A DNA stretch of 16,565 nucleotides from Flavobacteriaceae bacterium UBA2765 (lineage in GTDB: Bacteria; Bacteroidota; Bacteroidia; Flavobacteriales; Flavobacteriaceae). The stretch lies in NCBI GenBank assembly GCA_002352665.1, contig DEIV01000032.1, forward strand, positions 1 through 16,565, written 5' to 3'. The notes beneath the pieces were generated by a model that did not search any database, had not been told where the DNA came from, and saw only the letters and a program-made list of their open reading frames with translations. The position numbers were made by a program, and so were the translations under genes. Of the stretch, positions 7,045 to 14,233 are shown one piece after another; position 1 is the stretch's first letter; each line of letters opens with the position of its first letter.

Positions 7045-7530
7045 ATGATAAAGTATTTATTAATTATCCTCTGTTTTTTTAGCACGTTTTTTGTGTTTTC
7101 TCAAGAAACAGATTCCATATCAACATCAAATATAACTGAAATCGACACAGTACAGCTTGAAGATGAAATAGATGAAGATGTACCATTCGCATTAGTAGAA
7201 AATGTTCCTACATATCCTGGATGTAAAGGCAATGAAGATGCGTTAAGAAAATGTTTGCAACGGTCTATTCAAAAGCATATCATGATAAAATATAATACAG
7301 GATTGGCTGGTGAATTAGGATTAGCACCAGGTAAAAAAGTAGTTATTATTGTTTTTTCAATAAATAAAGAAGGTATAATCACAAATGTGAAAGCAAGTGG
7401 GCCACATGAAAGACTAGAAGCTGAAGGGATTAGAGTTGTAAATCTTTTACCACAAATGACTCCTGGAAAACAACAAGGAAGATCTGTTAATGTTAATTAC
7501 ACAATACCTATTACGCTTCTAATTGAATAA
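7045..7530 (+). CDS. Secreted TonB C-terminal-domain protein, paralogue 1
   Basis: The protein has 161 aa. Residues 1-20 are a signal peptide (MIKYLLIILCFFSTFFVFSQ). A short acidic linker follows to about residue 45. Residues 46-161 are a TonB-C-like domain of the flavobacterial type: VPFALVENVPTYPGC, KCLQRSIQKHI, a helix with LGLAPGKKV, strands around INKEGIITNVKASGP, and the closing LLPQMTPGKQQGRSVNVNYTIPITLL. TonB carries inner-membrane energy to outer-membrane receptors through this domain. This protein, however, has a cleavable-looking signal instead of a membrane anchor and no proline-rich spacer, so a normal energy-transducing role is unlikely. Cys60 and Cys70 are matched in the next gene and could form a disulfide. 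The start is 3 nt after the previous stop. Confidence 0.85.
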   Translation: MIKYLLIILCFFSTFFVFSQETDSISTSNITEIDTVQLEDEIDEDVPFALVENVPTYPGCKGNEDALRKCLQRSIQKHIMIKYNTGLAGELGLAPGKKVVIIVFSINKEGIITNVKASGPHERLEAEGIRVVNLLPQMTPGKQQGRSVNVNYTIPITLLIE

Positions 7531-7547
7531 ATTGAATATTTAAAAAA

Positions 7548-8078
7548 ATGAAAAAAACAGCCTTACTCCTATTATTTGCACTTAGCCCAGTAGTATTCTT
7601 TGCTCAAGAAGAAACTAAAACTGAAGAAGAAGTTATTGAAGTTGTAGAGGTAGAAGTTGTAGAATTAGAAGAAAAAGAAGCTCCTAAAGATATTCCTTTT
7701 GCAATTATAGAAGATGCACCCGTTTTTCCGGGTTGTGAAAAACTAGACAAACACCTGAGAAAAATGTGCCTTCAAAATCAGATTAAAAAACACGTTTCTA
7801 CTCATTTTAATGTAGCTTTAGCAAATGAATTAGGCCTAGATGCCGGCAAAAAAAGAGTTTATGTTATCTTTAAAATAGATAAAGAAGGAAATATTGTTGA
7901 TTTAAAAGCAAGAGGTCCACATCAAAGATTAGAAATGGAAAGCCTGAGAGTAATTAAACTTTTACCTCAAATGATTCCTGGTAAACACCTTGGTAAACCT
8001 GTTGGTGTAAAATATACCTTACCCATTACATTTCTTGTAGAAGGAAAAACAGAAAATAAAGACCCTAATGGAAACTAA
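7548..8078 (+). CDS. Secreted TonB C-terminal-domain protein, paralogue 2
   Basis: This 176-aa protein is clearly homologous to the preceding gene over the whole C-terminal domain (IPFAIIEDAPVFPGCE, KMCLQNQIKKHV, LANELGLDAGKK, DKEGNIVDLKARGPH, LLPQMIPGKHLGKPVGVKYTLPITFLVE). Residues 1-20 are a signal peptide (AL..VVFFAQ). Residues 21-47 are a low-complexity Glu/Val linker. The domain occupies about 48-165, with Cys63 and Cys74 at the positions of the two cysteines of paralogue 1. A hydrophilic tail (EGKTENKDPNGN) follows. The pair looks like a tandem duplication that has since diverged. The gene starts 17 nt after the first paralogue and overlaps the next gene by 11 nt. Confidence 0.86.
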   Translation: MKKTALLLLFALSPVVFFAQEETKTEEEVIEVVEVEVVELEEKEAPKDIPFAIIEDAPVFPGCEKLDKHLRKMCLQNQIKKHVSTHFNVALANELGLDAGKKRVYVIFKIDKEGNIVDLKARGPHQRLEMESLRVIKLLPQMIPGKHLGKPVGVKYTLPITFLVEGKTENKDPNGN

Positions 8079-8454
8079 CGACCAGCACGAAATATACGAA
8101 AAGGCTAGAAAAAGAGTCAAACAGAAAAAAAGATTATACTTTCATTTTGTTCTGTTTTTAATTGGTTCTGTTTTTTTAATTGCATTGAATACCCTTTTTA
8201 AAGTAGGTGACCAATACGGAGAATGGTTTAAATATGCTGTTGCTTTATGGCTTTTTGTTTGGGTACTTCATTTTATAAATGTTTTTATTACTAATAAGTT
8301 TTTTGGCAAAGATTGGGAACGTATAGAAACCGAAAAATTGATGGATAAATATGAAATGAAATCGGAAAAATTAGAAAATAGTTTGATAAAAAAAGGAATT
8401 ATTACCCCAAATGATAAACTGCCAAGTTCAGAAAAAAAAAGTCTAAGCCATTGA
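8068..8454 (+). CDS. 2TM domain membrane protein
   Basis: This 128-aa inner-membrane protein has two hydrophobic helices, about residues 24-44 and 54-75, separated by a short polar loop. The N-terminal YEKARKRVKQKKRLYFHF and the GKDWER motif after the second helix (80-85) are the marks of the Bacteroidota 2TM domain family. In other proteins this domain sits beside LytTR or histidine-kinase modules; here it stands alone, with a charged cytoplasmic tail of about 45 residues. Its function is unknown. It overlaps the upstream gene by 11 nt, and its stop codon overlaps the folA start, indicating translational coupling. Confidence 0.85.
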   Translation: METNDQHEIYEKARKRVKQKKRLYFHFVLFLIGSVFLIALNTLFKVGDQYGEWFKYAVALWLFVWVLHFINVFITNKFFGKDWERIETEKLMDKYEMKSEKLENSLIKKGIITPNDKLPSSEKKSLSH

Positions 8455-8930
8455 TAACCATTATAGCTGCTATTGGTAAAAATAGAGAATTAGGTAAAAA
8501 TAACGACTTAATTTGGCATTTACCGAACGATTTAAAACGATTTAAAAAAGTAACCTCCGGACATGATGTTATTATGGGTAGAAAAACCTTTGCCTCTTTA
8601 GGTAAACCGCTGCCCAATAGAACCAATATCATTATTAGCAGAAATGCTAATTATGAAGCTGAAGGTTGTATTGTTGTCAACTCATTAGAGGCTGCTTTAA
8701 AGGCAACAACAGATGCAAATCCATATATACTGGGCGGTGCACAAATCTATGCTCAAGCCATCAATATAGCCAACAAACTTGATCTTACTTTAGTAGATGC
8801 AGAATTGGATGCTGATGTTTTTTTCCCTGAAATTGATATGCATATATGGAAAGAAACAAGTAGTGAGCATTTTGAAGCCGATGAAAAACACCAATATAGT
8901 TATAGCTTTGTTACCCTTGAAAGGAAATAA
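8451..8930 (+). CDS. folA: Dihydrofolate reductase
   Basis: The enzyme reduces dihydrofolate to tetrahydrofolate with NADPH, restoring the cofactor spent by ThyA. The product has 159 aa, the standard length. Motifs are ITIIAAIGKNRELG (2-15), IWHLPNDLKRF (21-31) with catalytic Asp27, MGRKTFASLGKPLPNR (42-57), and the NADPH-binding GGAQIY (95-100). The start is a TTG at 8451-8453 that overlaps the TGA of the previous gene (8452-8454). No ATG is available that would keep the essential N-terminal strand, so TTG initiation with coupled translation is the best reading. A terminator follows 66 nt downstream, making folA the last gene of this operon. Confidence 0.95.
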   Translation: MITIIAAIGKNRELGKNNDLIWHLPNDLKRFKKVTSGHDVIMGRKTFASLGKPLPNRTNIIISRNANYEAEGCIVVNSLEAALKATTDANPYILGGAQIYAQAINIANKLDLTLVDAELDADVFFPEIDMHIWKETSSEHFEADEKHQYSYSFVTLERK

Positions 8931-8950
8931 AGAAATTCTTGAAACGAACA

Positions 8951-8970
8951 CCGCCTCGCCGTAGTCAGGC
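8951..8970. repeat. GC-rich inverted-repeat fragment after folA
   Basis: CCGCCTCGCCGTAGTCAGGC is far richer in G+C than its surroundings and has arms GCCT (8953-8956) and AGGC (8967-8970). It looks like a copy or remnant of a dispersed extragenic repeat. Only one copy is seen in the window. Confidence 0.35.
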
Positions 8971-8996
8971 TTAGAAGTATTCTTTAGATTTAAAAC

Positions 8997-9036
8997 AAAA
9001 AAACCTCAAAAAATTAAATTTTTTTGAGGTTTTTTT
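8997..9036. terminator. Bidirectional terminator between folA and sppA
   Basis: CCTC (9004-9007) plus AAAAAA (9008-9013) pair with TTTTTT (9020-9025) plus GAGG (9026-9029). A-tract and T-tract flanks (8997-9003 and 9030-9036) give a U run on either strand. It therefore serves both convergent genes, folA (+) and sppA (-). Confidence 0.88.
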
Positions 9037-9081
9037 GAATTCTAAATGTTGTACTAATAAATATTCCTTTGGAAATTAAGC

Positions 9082-10854
9082 TTACTTTATTTTTATTTCA
9101 AAAGGCATTCTAGCCTGCACACCCTTCAAATTAGAAAATTGCTTTATATTATTATAAATTTCATAATTTTCAATACCTAATTCTTCTTTTAAAATATTTT
9201 CTTTGGTCAATTTAATAAATGATCCAGGCTTAAGAGCGTCCTTAAAATCTGTCTTATAACGCGGATAGTCAGTAGTTTTATAATCTGTTACTTCTGCCAT
9301 CTCCGCAGCCAATTCAATTGCATCTTCCAAACTACCCAAACTATCTACCAATCCGTTATTTAAAGCCTCAACACCTGTCCAAACCCTACCTTGAGCAATG
9401 CTATCAACTTGTGCTTCGGTCATATTTCTACCACTAGCTACCCTACTTACAAAGGTTTTATAAATATCTTCAACACTTTCTTTGGCTTGATTGTAAAAAC
9501 TTTCTGACATAGGTTCAAATGGACTATAGCCAAATGAGTTTTTATTTGTACCTACTTGTTCTGCATTAATACCTATATCATTTGACAACTTACTAAAATT
9601 TGGAATGACACCAAAAACACCAATGGATCCGGTAATTGTTGTTGGCTCTGCTATAATTTTATTGGCATTACAAGCAATATAATAACCTCCAGACGCTGCT
9701 AAATTACCCATAGAAACCACTAATGGTTTTTCTTTTTTTATCAATTCTAGCTCTCTCCAAATTAAATCGGATGCCAAGGCACTACCTCCCGGAGAATTTA
9801 CACGTAGGACTAATGCTTTTATTTTATCGTCCTCTTTTATCTTTCGTAAAGCTTCAATTACTTTTACCTGACCTACCGCATCTTCTGAACCCTCACCATA
9901 AATAATTTCGCCTTGTGCGTAAAGTACTGCTATTTTATCTGAGGCGGTAGATTTAATCTTTCCTTTACCGGTAGCAATATAATCTCCAATTGAAACACTA
10001 TTCAGATCATCATCAAGATCTACACCTGTCAAAACTTTTAGTTTATTTTCATATTCATCATTAAATAATTCTCCATCTATCATACCATTTTCAATGGCCA
10101 ACTCTGGGTTTCTCACCAAGAGACTGTCCGCTAAAGCGTTTATCTCTTCTACAGATTTATTTCTACTCTCTGCCATATCGACTACCATTTCATTCCATAT
10201 AGATTTTAAGAAGGATGAAATTTGCTCTCTATTGGCATCACTCATTTTATTGGTTAAAAACGGCTCAACGGCACTTTTATACTTACCATGTCTTATTACT
10301 TCCATTTGAACACCTGTCTTATCTTCTAAATCTTTATAGTATAGTATTTCGCTTGATAGACCTCTAAAATCGGCTCCTCCAACAGGATTGATAAAGATAG
10401 AATCTGCTACAGAACTTAAATAATAAGACTTTTGCATATAAAAATCTGCATAGGCCAAAATAAATTTACCCGATTTTTTAAAATCTAACAATTTATCTCT
10501 TATTACTTGTGTTTGTGCCATACCGGCATTTACATATAACGAGTTTATGCTAATCCCTTTAATATCATCGTCCGTTTTTGCATTTTCAATAGCATTTAAT
10601 ACTTTTTGTAATCCCAATTCCCCTTCACCACTTTCAAATATCTCTGCAATCGGATCAGAACTTTTTGGTGCATAATCTTTAATGGCATTTTCCAGGTTTA
10701 ATTCTAGAACCGAATTCTTTTCTACCTTCACTTTTTCATCACCTCCAAAAGATGATGCCGTGGCAGATATAACCAACATAAAAACCAAAAACATAATGCC
10801 CATAGCAATAAAAACACCCAGTATTGCTGCTAATAATTCTCTTAAAAATTTCAT
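9082..10854 (-). CDS. sppA: Signal peptide peptidase SppA, 67K type
   Basis: This inner-membrane serine protease degrades cleaved signal peptides on the periplasmic side. The protein has 590 aa, close to the 618 aa of the E. coli enzyme, and has the same tandem two-domain architecture. An N-terminal membrane anchor covers about residues 8-33. The first S49 domain contains the catalytic lysine K193 in GKYKSAVEPF (190-199). The second contains the nucleophile Ser388 in NLAASGGYYIA (384-394), preceded by RVNSPGGSALASD and followed by TITGSIGVFG. Both members of the Ser-Lys dyad are present, so it should be active. It is a single-gene unit, convergent with folA and divergent from folK. Confidence 0.96.
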   Translation of the reverse strand: MKFLRELLAAILGVFIAMGIMFLVFMLVISATASSFGGDEKVKVEKNSVLELNLENAIKDYAPKSSDPIAEIFESGEGELGLQKVLNAIENAKTDDDIKGISINSLYVNAGMAQTQVIRDKLLDFKKSGKFILAYADFYMQKSYYLSSVADSIFINPVGGADFRGLSSEILYYKDLEDKTGVQMEVIRHGKYKSAVEPFLTNKMSDANREQISSFLKSIWNEMVVDMAESRNKSVEEINALADSLLVRNPELAIENGMIDGELFNDEYENKLKVLTGVDLDDDLNSVSIGDYIATGKGKIKSTASDKIAVLYAQGEIIYGEGSEDAVGQVKVIEALRKIKEDDKIKALVLRVNSPGGSALASDLIWRELELIKKEKPLVVSMGNLAASGGYYIACNANKIIAEPTTITGSIGVFGVIPNFSKLSNDIGINAEQVGTNKNSFGYSPFEPMSESFYNQAKESVEDIYKTFVSRVASGRNMTEAQVDSIAQGRVWTGVEALNNGLVDSLGSLEDAIELAAEMAEVTDYKTTDYPRYKTDFKDALKPGSFIKLTKENILKEELGIENYEIYNNIKQFSNLKGVQARMPFEIKIK

Positions 10855-10960
10855 ACTTTATTGTTATTTTATAGATTGAAAACCTAATTTACCTTTATTT
10901 ATAAGTCTATTATAACTTAAAAAAGTTACACACAATTCAAAATGTTTATAAATAGAAAGA

Positions 10961-10968
10961 CAAATATA
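10961..10968 (-). promoter_or_regulatory. Possible -7 element for sppA
   Basis: The minus strand reads TATATTTG, a full match to TAnnTTTG, about 107 nt upstream of the sppA start. No TTG lies at the right distance behind it, so the assignment is tentative. Confidence 0.28.
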
Positions 10969-10994
10969 ATCTTTTATCTACTGATTTTATTTTC

Positions 10995-11025
10995 TTTGTA
11001 AGCAAAATTAAAATACCTAAATTTA
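10995..11025 (+). promoter_or_regulatory. Probable promoter of folK-dNK
   Basis: TTTG (10995-10998), a 19-nt spacer and TAAATTTA (11018-11025; seven of eight to TAnnTTTG) predict a start near 11031 and a leader of about 40 nt before the ATG at 11074. It lies in the 219-nt divergent gap between sppA and folK, which otherwise holds only AT-rich sequence. Confidence 0.5.
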
Positions 11026-11073
11026 ATACTATCCTATGCTATTTATCCAATTATCAAATGAAACTATAAATAG

Positions 11074-12228
11074 ATGAAAATTCAACGCATTACATATTTA
11101 TCTTTAGGTAGTAACTTAGGCAATCAGTTAGACCATTTACAAAAGGCTCTTTATTTAATCGCCCAACATATTGGTAGAATTGCTAAAGTTTCTTCAGTAT
11201 ATAAAACAAAATCTTGGGGCTTTGAAAGTGATGATTTTTTAAATACTTGTATTAAGGTTTCAACACATTTAAGTCCGGAAAAGTTACTAGATAAAGTATT
11301 AAAAATTGAAAATGATCTGGGCAGAACCAGAAATGAATCTAATCCCGATAGCAATCGGGATTACCAGGCCAGAACTATTGATATTGATGTTTTGCTTTTT
11401 GATGATGAAATTATTTTTTACAAGGACTTGAAAGTGCCTCATCCCCGCATGTTGGAACGTAGATTTGTGTTAGAGCCTTTAGCAGAAATCACAAAACGTA
11501 CCAAGCATCCTATTGCTAAAGAAACTATTTTAAGTGCTTTACAACATTGCACAGACCAAACCGAAGTTGAAAAAACAAAGCTTATATTGAAAAGACCTAT
11601 TTCTTTGGTTGAAAAGTACAATTATATTGCAATTGAAGGTAATATTGGAGCCGGAAAAACAACATTGGCTAAAATGATTGGCGACGATTTTAATGCAAAA
11701 TTAGTATTAGAACGTTTTGCTGACAATCCGTTTTTACCTAAATATTATGCTGATATGGAACGCTATGCCTTTCCTTTAGAAATGAGTTTTTTGGCAGATA
11801 GATATCAGCAACTTTCAGATGATTTGGCTCAGTTTGATCTATTTAAAAACTTTATAGTTTCTGATTATTACATATTTAAATCTCTAATTTTCGCTCAAGT
11901 TTCTTTGGCCAAAGAAGAATATATGCTCTATAGACGTATGTTTGACTTAATGTATAAGGAAATAACCAAACCAGATTTGTACGTATACCTTTATCAAAAT
12001 ACAGAAAGATTACTTGAAAATATTAAAAAAAGAGGTAGAGATTATGAGCAAAATATCGCTCAAGAATATTTAGAAAATATACATAAAGGCTATTCGAATT
12101 TTATAAAAACTGAACAAAATTTAAACACCCTAATTATTGATATCTCTGAATTCGATTTTGAGAATAAAAAGAGTGATTATGATGCTGTAATTGGTTTAAT
12201 AAATAATTATACCATTACTAAGAAATAG
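11074..12228 (+). CDS. folK: Fused HPPK (FolK) and deoxynucleoside kinase
   Basis: A 384-aa bifunctional protein. Residues 1 to about 160 are 6-hydroxymethyl-7,8-dihydropterin pyrophosphokinase, the folate-pathway step before dihydropteroate synthase. The marks are YLSLGSNLGNQ (8-18), Y43 and the SWGFES segment, DFLN, LGRTR (82-86), and RTIDIDVLLFDD (100-111) with the metal-binding aspartates, then VPHPRMLERRFVLEPLAEI. After a short linker, residues 182-384 are a dCK/dGK-type deoxynucleoside kinase: P-loop GNIGAGKTT (189-197), ERF in place of the usual substrate-binding segment near 213, DRYQQL, SDYYIFKSLIFA, and a KRGRDYEQN lid (319-327). It would phosphorylate deoxynucleosides for salvage. 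I recall this fusion as widespread in Bacteroidota. The loop between R86 and R100 is about six residues longer than in E. coli and contains a palindromic DNA element. Confidence 0.93.
   Translation: MKIQRITYLSLGSNLGNQLDHLQKALYLIAQHIGRIAKVSSVYKTKSWGFESDDFLNTCIKVSTHLSPEKLLDKVLKIENDLGRTRNESNPDSNRDYQARTIDIDVLLFDDEIIFYKDLKVPHPRMLERRFVLEPLAEITKRTKHPIAKETILSALQHCTDQTEVEKTKLILKRPISLVEKYNYIAIEGNIGAGKTTLAKMIGDDFNAKLVLERFADNPFLPKYYADMERYAFPLEMSFLADRYQQLSDDLAQFDLFKNFIVSDYYIFKSLIFAQVSLAKEEYMLYRRMFDLMYKEITKPDLYVYLYQNTERLLENIKKRGRDYEQNIAQEYLENIHKGYSNFIKTEQNLNTLIIDISEFDFENKKSDYDAVIGLINNYTITKK
11340..11363. repeat. Palindromic element inside folK
   Basis: The arms TAATCCCGAT (11340-11349) and ATCGGGATTA (11354-11363) are perfect 10-bp complements around the 4-nt loop AGCA. 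The 24 nt equal eight codons and keep the reading frame, contributing most of residues S89 to Y97 (SNPDSNRDY) in HPPK loop 3. The core resembles the inner hairpin at 15-34 of this window. It looks like an in-frame insertion of a small dispersed palindrome. Confidence 0.7.
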
Positions 12229-12299
12229 GCTTTTTGGATTAGATTATAAGAGATAATTACACAGATAAGTAATTACAATTTATAAAGTATTATAACTCT

Positions 12300-12809
12300 T
12301 TATCTCAGTGTCAATTCAGGCAGTAAATTTTTTCCATTAAGTAAACCTTCAGCATCTAAGGCATATAGGTAATATCCAGCTAGTTTGTAATCATCATTTA
12401 AATCAATTAACAAATTAACATCAGTTATATTATCCTCAGAACTCTTCAATTTATAATACATTCTCTTTACATAGTCCTTTTGAACAACTTTATAAAGTTC
12501 TAATGAAGATAAGTTACCTAAAGATACATTTATTAAAAGGTAAGATTTTTCAAAGACTTTAATGTTTGACGTAATTCCTCCATGAATTTTAGGAGTGATA
12601 TAATCTGTACTCAACAAATAGTTGGCTCCTCTTTCATTTTTAAATGAAGCTAAAATGTCTTCGGCTTTTAGTTTACCACGTTCTTCTAACTTCTCATCTA
12701 CTGATTCTAAAGGTATAATATTACTTTTTACAGTTTCGTTACATGAAATCACAACAGTAAATACTAACATAATGTAACGTGAAATTATAAATTTTAAAGT
12801 TCTTAACAC
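12300..12809 (-). CDS. Putative lipoprotein, third gene of the gldB-gldC unit
   Basis: A 169-aa protein that I cannot place in a named family. The GTG start at 12809 gives a basic N terminus (MLRTLKFIISRY), a hydrophobic stretch and the lipobox VISC with Cys23. Starting at the internal ATG (12770) would leave only nine residues and no positive charge before the cysteine, so GTG is preferred. The mature part has a charged segment (SVDEKLEERGKLKAEDIL) and then a beta-rich region with ISNIK-like and LLINVSLG strands, ending LLPELTLR. It begins 6 nt after gldC, so it is very probably co-transcribed with gldC and gldB. The gene converges on folK-dNK across a 71-nt gap. Confidence 0.75.
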   Translation of the reverse strand: MLRTLKFIISRYIMLVFTVVISCNETVKSNIIPLESVDEKLEERGKLKAEDILASFKNERGANYLLSTDYITPKIHGGITSNIKVFEKSYLLINVSLGNLSSLELYKVVQKDYVKRMYYKLKSSEDNITDVNLLIDLNDDYKLAGYYLYALDAEGLLNGKNLLPELTLR

Positions 12810-12815
12810 AATTAA

Positions 12816-13151
12816 TTACTTCTTTATCAAATCTAATTTTTCTGCAAAATATTCACAGAAATCTCGCATGGTAGCGGTCATTTTATCATCATTGGTAGCA
12901 CGATGAAAAGTATCTGACATAGACAATAAAGTTTGATGAAAAAAGTGTTTCATCTCATCTAAAGGCATATCTTTAGTCCACAAATCCATTTTTAAGGTTT
13001 CCTTTTTTTTATCATCCCAAACTGAAATTAATATGGCCTTGGTTTGTTCATTAGATATACCACCATCTTCGGCATTCCAAGATAATTTTTCTGGAATTTT
13101 ATTCTCATCTAGTGTAACGATAAATTTTATTTCTGATTTATGTTTTGACAT
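12816..13151 (-). CDS. gldC: Gliding motility protein GldC
   Basis: A 111-aa soluble protein with no signal peptide. It matches GldC across its length: SEIKFIVTLDENKIPEKLSWNAEDGG at the start, LISVWDDKKKETLKMDLWTKDMPLDEMKHFFHQTL in the middle, and the C-terminal helix MRDFCEYFAEKLDLIKK. In Flavobacterium johnsoniae gldC lies next to gldB, and loss of GldC impairs but does not abolish gliding and spreading. Here it follows gldB by 60 nt, the gap containing a short GGTTT/AAACC inverted repeat. The molecular function is not known. Confidence 0.93.
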   Translation of the reverse strand: MSKHKSEIKFIVTLDENKIPEKLSWNAEDGGISNEQTKAILISVWDDKKKETLKMDLWTKDMPLDEMKHFFHQTLLSMSDTFHRATNDDKMTATMRDFCEYFAEKLDLIKK

Positions 13152-13211
13152 ATTCTTTTTTTATTTTGATTTCAGATGCTCTGCACTGGGTTTCAAACCG
13201 ATAAATTTTAA

Positions 13212-14171
13212 CTATTTGGTCGGTTTATATTTAGATTTTTTAAAAATCTCATCGTTTTTAGTCTTTAACATCACCTGTAAAGATGTATCTGTATTTTTCA
13301 TATAAGCCCTAACAATTTGCCATCCAAACCATGCTCCTATCCTACCTGGAGTCTCATTATCATTGGCTTGGTAAAATTTTGAAAAAGGTGCATCATCAAT
13401 AAATCTTCTCGACAATTCTTGTTCATTACTGAATAAATATTTATTTTGAATAAAAAATTTCCAAACTTCTTCATCATTAAACATTGCCCAATCAATTTGT
13501 TCTTGTGTATACCCTATTTTTTCAGCATCTGTAACCTTAGGTAAATAAGCATCTAAAAGATATAATTTTTTACCCTCTTGAATCATTCTAGAGACAAATG
13601 ATCTGTCTGTTGAAAATTGTATTTGAACATTTGTAATGGCATTGGCTACCTCAACAATCAAATGATCTTTATTAAAATTTTGCCTGATATAATTTGGAAA
13701 ATCTTGATATATTTCACTCTCCTTACCCAAAAATACATCTAAAGAAATAAATAATAAACTATCTGCATATACCACCTTATTTTCATAATCTACATTAGAT
13801 AATATTGTGATTACTTTAGGCGATTTAAAATTGCGATAGTAATATTTAATATGCTTAAACAAATCTATGACTTGCTGTTTTTCATCTTTAAAATTACCGA
13901 ATATCTCTTGGGTTTTAGCATATAATTCCTGTTCCTCTTTGTCTATAATTTTTTGCAGCCAAATACTATCATGGTTTTGAGTCGGAAATAGATAAGGATA
14001 TTTATTCTTTAGCTCTGGTAGCTTATCAGCGGAAGCTGTATAAAACTCCTGATCAAAACGATTGAATTCAGTGACCACTTTAATATTTGAAATATCAATA
14101 GCTAACTTATTTTTTTTAGAGCAACTTGCGAGAACAATTATTAATATTAAAAAAGAAAGGTATTTATTCAT
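13212..14171 (-). CDS. gldB: Gliding motility lipoprotein GldB
   Basis: A 319-aa lipoprotein required for gliding in F. johnsoniae. Its signal peptide ends with the lipobox LASC (Cys17). The family pattern is visible in VVTEFNRFDQEFY (32-44), the YP.LFP segment, SLDVFLG and the C-terminal GRIGAWFGWQIVRAYM (276-291). The layout DHLIVEVA (169-176), IQEGKKLYLLDAYLP (197-211) and the closing GRIGAWFGWQIV recalls DUF2268-type zinc peptidases, but no HExxH is present, so any enzymatic ancestry seems to be lost (inference). Orthologues are essential for gliding and linked to the T9SS-dependent adhesin machinery. It is the first gene of the gldB-gldC-lipoprotein unit and divergent from nadE. Confidence 0.94.
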   Translation of the reverse strand: MNKYLSFLILIIVLASCSKKNKLAIDISNIKVVTEFNRFDQEFYTASADKLPELKNKYPYLFPTQNHDSIWLQKIIDKEEQELYAKTQEIFGNFKDEKQQVIDLFKHIKYYYRNFKSPKVITILSNVDYENKVVYADSLLFISLDVFLGKESEIYQDFPNYIRQNFNKDHLIVEVANAITNVQIQFSTDRSFVSRMIQEGKKLYLLDAYLPKVTDAEKIGYTQEQIDWAMFNDEEVWKFFIQNKYLFSNEQELSRRFIDDAPFSKFYQANDNETPGRIGAWFGWQIVRAYMKNTDTSLQVMLKTKNDEIFKKSKYKPTK

Positions 14172-14233
14172 TTATCAAAATTTAGTATTTTCGCTAAAAC
14201 TAAATCGGTTTTTTAGTTCTGCAATTTGAACAA

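Noticed and set aside
11332..11364. Possible frameshift or assembly error in folK
   Set aside because: The reading frame is intact on both sides, with the conserved RTIDID motif directly after the palindrome.
12254..12275. TAATTAC/GTAATTA hairpin as terminator between folK-dNK and the lipoprotein gene
   Set aside because: The stem is almost all A-T and no T run follows on either strand, so support is too weak.
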